A stretch of DNA of 64,000 bases from Dromiciops gliroides. Lineage: Eukaryota > Chordata > Mammalia > Microbiotheria > Microbiotheriidae. The stretch lies in the NCBI RefSeq assembly GCF_019393635.1, contig NC_057867.1, forward strand, positions 64,731,492-64,795,491, written 5' to 3'. This document shows, one piece after another, positions 57,420-64,000 of this stretch. Numbering within the stretch: the stretch's first letter is position 1; every line of letters starts with the position of its first letter. Under the pieces are notes generated by a model, which had not been told where the DNA came from, did not search any database, and saw nothing but the letters and a program-made list of their open reading frames with translations. Both the position numbers and the translations under genes were made by a program.

Positions 57420-59921
57420 GTTCACAAGTAAATGTTTTCATACTTTCAAGGGGAAAATAATCTCTTTAATATAGATTATTTATACGATACACAGATTGAA
57501 AGCTATCCAATACCTTTAATGTTATTTGGAAAAGGTAACACTACAAAAGAAAATTATAGAAAAAAATCTTTAGTGAATACACATGCAAAAATACTAAATA
57601 AAATTGTAGCTAATAAAACAATATAGTTTTTTTAAATTATTCATCTTGGCCAAACGAGATTTAAATCAGTCATACAAAGTTGACAAAGTTGATTCAATAT
57701 AAGAGAAATGATTAAAGATTTTACACATGCATACATATACACATATTTTAAAAATCTAGAGCTGATGTATCCATAGATATAGAAAAAAGACTTTGATAAA
57801 ATTCATGCTAATTCACAATAAAACCACTAAAAATAGGAGTAGAAAGATTTGTACTCAATACAATAAAAAGTTTCTGCTCAAAACCGAATCCTCCATTAAA
57901 TGTAGTAGCTGAAGCATTCCAAACAGAAACAGGTAAAAACCAAGGGTGCCATTTTCATCGCTTTTGTTTTGACATAATATTAGAAATGCTTGCAATTATA
58001 ATAAAAGAGGAAAAAATGAGAGATTAACACTAAAAATGAAAAGTTCAAAATATCATTATTGGCAGTTAACACCACAGTACACCTAGAAAATCTAAATGTG
58101 TCAACAAAATATTTGAGACAATAAAAGAACTCAGCAAGGTTGCAAAATGCAAAGTAAATCCATAAAACGCATTCAAATTCTTATATGCTTACAAAAAGAT
58201 GATAAAAACATCATTAAGAAAACAACTTAATACACAAGAAGAAACATCATATAGTTCAGAATTAGCTTAGCCAGACACATCCATCACCTTTATAAAGACA
58301 ATCATAAATCTGTACCACCAGGACTAAAGGAAAGCTAAATAAATGGAAAGGGTTTCAATATTTGTGGATAGGTGGTATGAAACAGTAAAAGTGACAATCC
58401 TCACCAAATTAAGTTTCATAAATGATATAGCAATATGTCTTTATGTTCAATGTACATGGAATGTGTAGTAATCAACCTAGTCTGCTGGAGCATGCTCTTA
58501 CTGCTTAAATTTTCATGACCTTAAGCCTGTGTTACTCAGCCAAAACCAACCACTGGCCAGCTGGCGCTGACACTATTGCACTGAGGATGAAACTGGGGGG
58601 AAAGCCACAGGTTTCTAGCCTGAGGGAATGAAAAAAAATTATGTTGCAACTGACTGGAATGGAAAAATGTGAATAGAATAACAAGAAATTGGTAGGGTTT
58701 TGCATAAATCAAATGACTAAAACTACTATAAGGAAAGCTGTCGATAACAAAAACAAAACAAAATTTTGCATCATATATCTCTGATAAAGGTCTAATATCC
58801 AAAACTAATAAGGAACTAACACAAATATGTTATACCAAAAGCTATTCTCCAATAAACAGTTCTCAAAAGAAGAATGGTAAATTATTATTTTTTTTTTATT
58901 TTTATTTTTGAGATATTTTATTTTTTTCGTTACATGTAAAGATAGTTCTCAACTTTTGTTTATACATGCTTTACAATTTCAGATTTTTCTCCCTCCCTCC
59001 CTCCCCTCCCTCCCCCCCTCCCCTAGACAGCAGGTAATCTGATATAGGTTATATCTATATATATCTATACATATACATATAGATATATATATACACACAC
59101 ATATATATACACATAATAACATTAATCCTATTTCTGCATTAATCCTGTTACAAGAGAAAGAATCAGAGCAGTGATGCAAAACCTCAAAATAGAAAAAAAA
59201 AACAACAGCACCCAAAACAAAAGAAATAATATGGTTCAATCAGCATCTATACTCCACAGTTCTTTCTTTCTTTTTTTTTCTTGGATTTGGAGATCCTCTT
59301 CTATCATGAGTTCCCTGGAACTCTTCTGTACCATTGCATTGGTGAGAAGAATATAGTCCATCACAGTAGGTCAACACTCAATGTTGATGATACTGTGTAC
59401 AATGTTAGAAGAATGGTAAATTATTAACCATATGAAAGAATGCTCCAAATTACACATAAGATAAATCTACATCTAAAAATTTCTAACACTTCACCTCAAC
59501 AAACTGGCAACAATAACAAAAGATAAGAGTAGCCAATGGTGGAGTGGTTATGGAAAGACGGGGACACTAATGCACCACTGATGGAGCTATACATTGATCC
59601 AATCATTCTGGAAAGCATTTTGAAAATATGCTGAGCAAGTGATTAAAATGTCCATACCCTTTGACCCAGAGATCCCACCGTTATGCATATATCCCAGTGA
59701 GGTTTATGATAAAGAGAAAGGTCTTATCTACATCCAACTATTTATAGCAGCATTTTCTGGAGCAGCAAAGAAAAAAATTGCATTGCTATCTTTTGTTCTT
59801 GCATCACCTTCATTTCCAAATAAGAGAAAAAAGCAACTCAGCCAAACAAACCAACACATCAGCCAAGGTTGACAGTAGATGTGAAGTTAAAATACAGCAT
59901 TCATTTGTTTTAAAATATAAA
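57420..59921 (+). mobile_element. old L1 ORF2 remnant, split by a younger L1
   Basis: Decayed ORF2 sequence in sense orientation, from the reverse-transcriptase region (about 57580-58260) to the C-terminal region (59430-59760, with the DNA for the IPFDPEIPPL-like piece at 59655). Many stops and frameshifts. A younger antisense L1 occupies 58888-59406. Confidence 0.7.
58888..59406 (-). mobile_element. 5'-truncated L1, antisense, with exact 20-bp TSD
   Basis: AGAAGAATGGTAAATTATTA occurs at 58868-58887 and 59407-59426. The insert is the reversed L1 3'UTR (T-run, C-rich tract, CAGCAGGTAATCTGATATAG) plus the last bases before it, closely related to the L1 at 47769. Confidence 0.95.
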
Positions 59922-59935
59922 ATTAAAAGCATCCC

Positions 59936-60635
59936 CAGGAGGATTTCGGAGAAACCTGGAAGGATTTACATGAACTGATGCTGAGCGAGATGAGCAGAAC
60001 CAGGAGCATATTGTACACAGGATCAACAACATCGTGTGATGATAAATTGTGATAGACTTGACTCTTCTCAGCAATACAATGGTTCCAAAGGACTCATGAT
60101 GGAAAATGCTCTCCGGGGGCAGCTAGGTGGCGCAGTAGATAAAGCACTGGCCCTGGATTCAGGAGTACCTGAGTTCAAATCCGGCCTCAGACACTTGACA
60201 CTTACTAGCTGTGTGACCCTGGGCAAGTCACTTAACCCCCAATGCCCTGCAAAAAAAAAAAAAAAATAAAAACAAAATAAAGAAAATGCTCTCCAAATCC
60301 AGAAAAAAAAACTGGAATATAGATACAGATTGAACCATACTGTTTCTACTTTTTTTGTTTTTCTTTTTTGAGGTTTTCCCCTTTTGTTCTGATTCTTCTT
60401 TCACAGCATGACTAATGCAGAAATATGTTTAATGTGATTGTACATATATAACCTATATCAGATTACTTGCTTCCTGGGGAGGGGTAGGAGGGAGGGAAGG
60501 GAAGGAGGGAGAAAAATTTGAAACTAGAAATCTTATGAAAACCAATGTTGAAAAATCGTTTGTTCAAAAGAGAAAAAAAAAGAAAGGTATCTTTACATGT
60601 AACTAGAAAATAATGAAATACTTTTAGGATTAAAA
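59936..60635 (+). mobile_element. 5'-truncated L1 with 14-bp TSD
   Basis: ATTAAAAGCATCCC occurs at 59922-59935 and 60819-60832. The insert has the end of ORF2 (GATGAGCAGAACCAGGAGCA) and a 3'UTR. A SINE (60115) and another L1 fragment (about 60643) sit inside the interval between the two TSD copies. Confidence 0.82.
60115..60281 (+). mobile_element. WSINE1-type SINE inserted in L1, exact TSD
   Basis: Complete copy; GAAAATGCTCTCC at 60102-60114 and 60282-60294. Confidence 0.95.
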
Positions 60636-60642
60636 AAAAGAT

Positions 60643-60806
60643 TAATATATGTATATGTATATAGATATATAGATATAACCTATATCAGATTACCTGCTGT
60701 CTAGGGGAGGGGGGAGGGAGAAAAATCTGAAATTGTAAAGCTTGTATAAACAAAAGTTGAGAACTATCTTTACATGTAACGGAAAAAATAAAATACCTTA
60801 TATGTA
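60643..60806 (+). mobile_element. L1 3'UTR fragment, sense
   Basis: Contains AGATATAACCTATATCAGAT, a G-rich tract and AAGTTGAGAACTATCTTTAC, ending in an A-tail. AAAAAAGATTA on both sides suggests insertion into the tail end of the preceding L1. Confidence 0.85.
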
Positions 60807-60849
60807 AAAAAAAAAAAGATTAAAAGCATCCCTCTATAAGATAAAAAAT

Positions 60850-61437
60850 TATATGGTCTCAACCATGAGCCAATATCATGTATAAGGTAGTCTGAAAAAA
60901 GTAAGATTGTCCAGTCTCATTACTCCCATCTAACACTATTAGCAATATCAATAAGCCATGGAAAAGAAGTTAAGGAATAAGCACTGGCAATGAAGATATA
61001 AAAATACCTCTGTATCTCTAGAAAACTCAAGCCATTCAGAACAAAAAATTAAATGAGCTAAAAATCATAAAGTAGTAGAATACAATTAAAACCCACAAAA
61101 ATCATTGGCATTTCTATATACAACCAACAAAAGGGATCTAGAGAAACTGACTGAAAAACTATTTGTAATAACAAAATAGATCAAATATTTGGGAACCCAT
61201 CAAGACATACAAGATCACTAAAAATATTTACTCAAAATTTTGAATAAAATCCTAACAAAACACTATAATAATATATCAAAATTATTCAGATTTCTATCAG
61301 GAATAGTCTAACTTTAGGAAAATAACCAAAATAATTTGTCATATTAAAACCACAAACATCCAAAATCAATATCAAGATACAAAAGTCTTTGACAAATTAT
61401 GACATTCATTTATGCTTAAAAAAAGACCTATACAGCA
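60850..61437 (+). mobile_element. decayed L1 ORF2 fragment, sense
   Basis: CATTGGCATTTCTATATACA, AGAAACTGACTGAAAAACTA and GGGAACCCATCAAGACATAC are diverged L1 ORF2 reverse-transcriptase-downstream markers. No open frame remains. Confidence 0.6.
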
Positions 61438-61452
61438 AAAGACTATTTTTAA

Positions 61453-62045
61453 AGTAATAACATTTTTATTTATAGTTTTGGGTTCCAGTTTTTATCCCTC
61501 TTTCCTTCCCTCTTCTCCCCTCCCTGAGACAGCAAGCAATCAGATATGGGTTATACATGTATGATTATGTAAAACATTACCATATTTGTCATTTTGTACA
61601 AGAAAACTTGATTAAAAGACAAAAATTAAAGAAAGTGGAAAATAGCCTGCTTCAGTCTGTGTTCCATCAATATCTGTTCTTTCTTTGGAGGTGGACAGCA
61701 TGTTTCAGCAATAGTCCTTTGGCATTGTCTTGGATCATTGTATTGTTGAGAATAGTCTAGTCATTCATAGTTCTTCATCAAACAATATTGCTGTCACTAT
61801 GCACAATGTTCTCTTAGTTCTGTTCATTTAACTACACATCAGTTCATACAAGTCTTTCCAGGCCTTTCTGAAATCATCCTGCTTGTCATTTCTTATAGCA
61901 CAATAATATTCCATCACCATCATATACCATAGTTTGGCTATTCCCCAATTGATGGGCATTCCTTTGATTTCCAATTCTTAGCCACCACAAAGAAAGCTGC
62001 TATGAATATTTTTGTACAAATAGGTCTTTTTCTCTTTTGGGGGGT
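61453..62045 (-). mobile_element. L1 3' end, antisense
   Basis: Reverse complement matches the L1 of 50200-50500 (end of ORF2; plus-strand marker CCCCAATTGATGGGCATTCC) plus its 3'UTR. AAAAGACTATTTTT on the left and GAAAGGACTATTTTT on the right are a probable TSD. Confidence 0.82.
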
Positions 62046-62060
62046 GAAAGGACTATTTTT

Positions 62061-62228
62061 TTTAATTAATCAAGTATTTCATTTTTTTCCGTTACATGTA
62101 AAGATAGTTCTCAACTTTTGTTTATACAAGCTTTACAATTTTAGATTATTCTCCCTCCCCCCCTCCCCTAGACAGCAGGTAATCTGATATAGGTTTTATA
62201 TATATATATATATACACATAATAACATT
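62061..62228 (-). mobile_element. L1 3'UTR fragment, antisense, at the same target
   Basis: Reversed L1 3'UTR (AAAGATAGTTCTCAACTTTT, a C-rich tract, CAGCAGGTAATCTGATATAG). Flanked by AAAGGACTATTTTT at about 62047 and 62232, reusing the target copy of the neighbouring L1. Confidence 0.85.
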
Positions 62229-62553
62229 AAAAAGGACTATTTTTAATATGATAAAAAGCATATATCTAAAACCAAGAGCTAGTGTCATATGCAATGAGAG
62301 AATATTAGATGCTTTATGATCCCTTTCCCTACTAGTATTTACCCGTTGTAGAAATGTTAGTGACAGCAATAAACACAAAATAATTCAAAAGCATAAACAA
62401 AAGCAAAGAGGAGAGGGCAGAGGATTGGGATAGATAGAGTAAAGCCTAGGTTTGTTTCTGGAATTGGGAGACATGAAGCATCTTTTTCATGCCCCATAAG
62501 CAATATGGAGAAAATGTTAGTAGTGCAGATCAAATTTAAAAAGTATGTCGTGG

Positions 62554-62725
62554 GGGGCAGCTAGGTGGCACAGTGGATAAAGCAATTGCTCTGGATTCAG
62601 GAGGACCTGAGTTCAAATTTGACCTCAGACACTTGGCACTTACTAGCTGTGTGACCCTGGGCAAGTCACTTCAACCTCATTGCCCCACCCAAAAAAATAA
62701 AAATTTTTTAAATTTAATTTTTTTT
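62554..62725 (+). mobile_element. WSINE1-type SINE with TSD
   Basis: Complete copy with an A/T-rich tail; AAGTATGTCGTG and AAGTATGTCATG flank it. Confidence 0.93.
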
Positions 62726-63199
62726 AAGTATGTCATGCAGCCAATTGTTAAACATTTACCAGCATACACTTGCCCATAGGAGAAAGGAATAGGGTACAGA
62801 CAGCAGAGAAAGACTAGGTTGAAGAAAGAATAGATATTATCTAATGTTCTTCTTGCACAAAAGGGGGAAGCAATTCTATGTAGCCTGTTGGGATTGGAAA
62901 AATGTGCCCACATGACTATTCTGAGGAATCTCCTTAGAGACTGAAATAAAGGGAGGCTGAAGGTCATAGCTAGTTACTCCCATATTATTTCCCTTCTACG
63001 CCTTGTTGCAGGGAACCTCCTTGCCCGCCCCCCACCCATAAGATGCTCTCCCTATGTCCTGGTCTTATGCCTTTCCCTCCCCTCCTCTGTGGCCATTCTC
63101 TCTGTTCAATGACTAGTCTGAAATTATACAAGACTAGAAAGCAGTTCATGTGAAAAAAGACTTAGACCTTCTACTAGACAGGAATGTGATCTTAGCCTG

Positions 63200-63785
63200 T
63201 AGCAATGAAAACACAGTGTCCTGAAGAGGGGAGGTAGTGGGCCCATCGTGCAGTTGGCCAGATCATATCTGGAACGTCTCATTCAGTTCTGGGTGCCATA
63301 TTTTAGGAAAGACATTGAAAAAAGCTCTAGATTCAAATCTATGAGTTGGCTACAATCTGCATTGTTGGAAGAGATCACAAATAGATCAAAACCCTGACAA
63401 GCTGGAGTGCCTCCAAGAAGAGGACAAGCAGCACAATGAGAGAACTCAAACCCAAACCATACCAGGACTGGTTGAAAGAAATTGCAATGTTTAACCTAGA
63501 TTAGAGAGATGGGGGGGGGTGATGGTGGCGATAAAGAGCGCTGTCTTTAAGTACTTAAGTGTAGAAGAGGAATTAGACATTGTTTGGCTCCTGAGGACTG
63601 AACTGGGGGCAATGGATGAAAGACGCAGGGAGACAGATCAATATAAGGACAATTTTCCAAAGAAATTGAGCTATACAGAAATGGAATAGGCTACCTCAGG
63701 AATTAGTGGGTTTCCTCTTCACTGACAGTCTTCAAACATGGTCGGGCTTGATGACCTCTTAAGTCCCTTACAATTCTAAAATCCC
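63200..63785 (+). repeat. L3/CR1-like LINE 3' end
   Basis: TCATTCAGTTCTGGGTGCCA, GAAATGGAATAGGCTACCTC and GGGCTTGATGACCTCTTAAG follow the conserved 3' end of CR1/L3 elements. A G-run interrupts it at about 63511. Confidence 0.7.
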
Positions 63786-64000
63786 ATGAGCCTAAGTAGG
63801 ACTAGAGTATAACTGGGAGGAGAATGGGTTATTCATTATTCCTAGGTAACAAATGTGTACTTTAAAAGGTTATGTCATGTTATGGGCTTGGGATATATCA
63901 AGGAATTTGGGACTATTAAAGTTTAAACTGGCCTGTGAAACTAAAGGACAGACACACCTTGAGAAGCAAGAGAGATGAGCCCATTAGGCGTGGCTGCTGC

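Noticed and set aside
59040..59120. AT/AC-rich alternating stretch as a possible origin or Z-DNA element
   Set aside because: It is the variable part of the L1 3'UTR, present in every L1 copy in the window.

Overview
The window is nuclear DNA from a marsupial. More than 25 copies of a tRNA/CORE-type SINE begin GGGGCAGCTAGGTGG, end in an A-tail and mostly carry target-site duplications (TSDs). With MIR/MAR1, L2, L3/CR1 and marsupial-type L1 sequences, they make up much of the non-coding DNA. The SINE looks like the WSINE1 family common in Australian marsupials; a dasyurid or relative is possible, but the species cannot be fixed from the sequence.

Positions 462-35960 (plus strand) hold most of one gene, which I identify as ZNF185, an actin-associated LIM-domain protein. 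I assembled 19 coding exons with consistent GT/AG boundaries. They encode about 621 residues and end in a canonical LIM zinc-binding domain (33825-35960). The 5' exons lie outside the window. Every coding exon before the LIM domain is bounded by phase-2 introns on both sides and is a multiple of 3 long. Two neighbouring exon pairs are old tandem duplicates (19059/20060 and 23227/27175). The stop codon abuts a splice donor, so the 3'UTR is in downstream exons (candidates at 36901 and 39059, the latter with AATAAA at 39214).

From 39.2 to 64 kb no multi-exon gene could be assembled. This part holds a GC-rich, promoter-like segment at 41.4-42.0 kb with two inverted ACTACNNTTCCCAG motifs flanking an ETS-like CCGGAA, and a possible CTCF motif just downstream. 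It also holds an RPL35A retrocopy with an open frame but a 7-codon deletion (minus strand, 45170-45481), and a solo LTR with a 4-bp duplication (51393-51752). A 5'-truncated L1 with an exact 14-bp TSD (47769-49246) carries the longest ORF in the window. Nested L1/SINE insertions fill 57.4-62.7 kb, and a 250-bp tetranucleotide array sits at 54.7 kb.

I found no CRISPR, operon, phage or other clearly undescribed system. The most interesting items are the phase-locked modular exon array of ZNF185, the orphan palindromic promoter, a tandem NAGNAG acceptor, a CTCF-like core in the SINE head and in the solo LTR, and the nested L1 insertions that share target sites.
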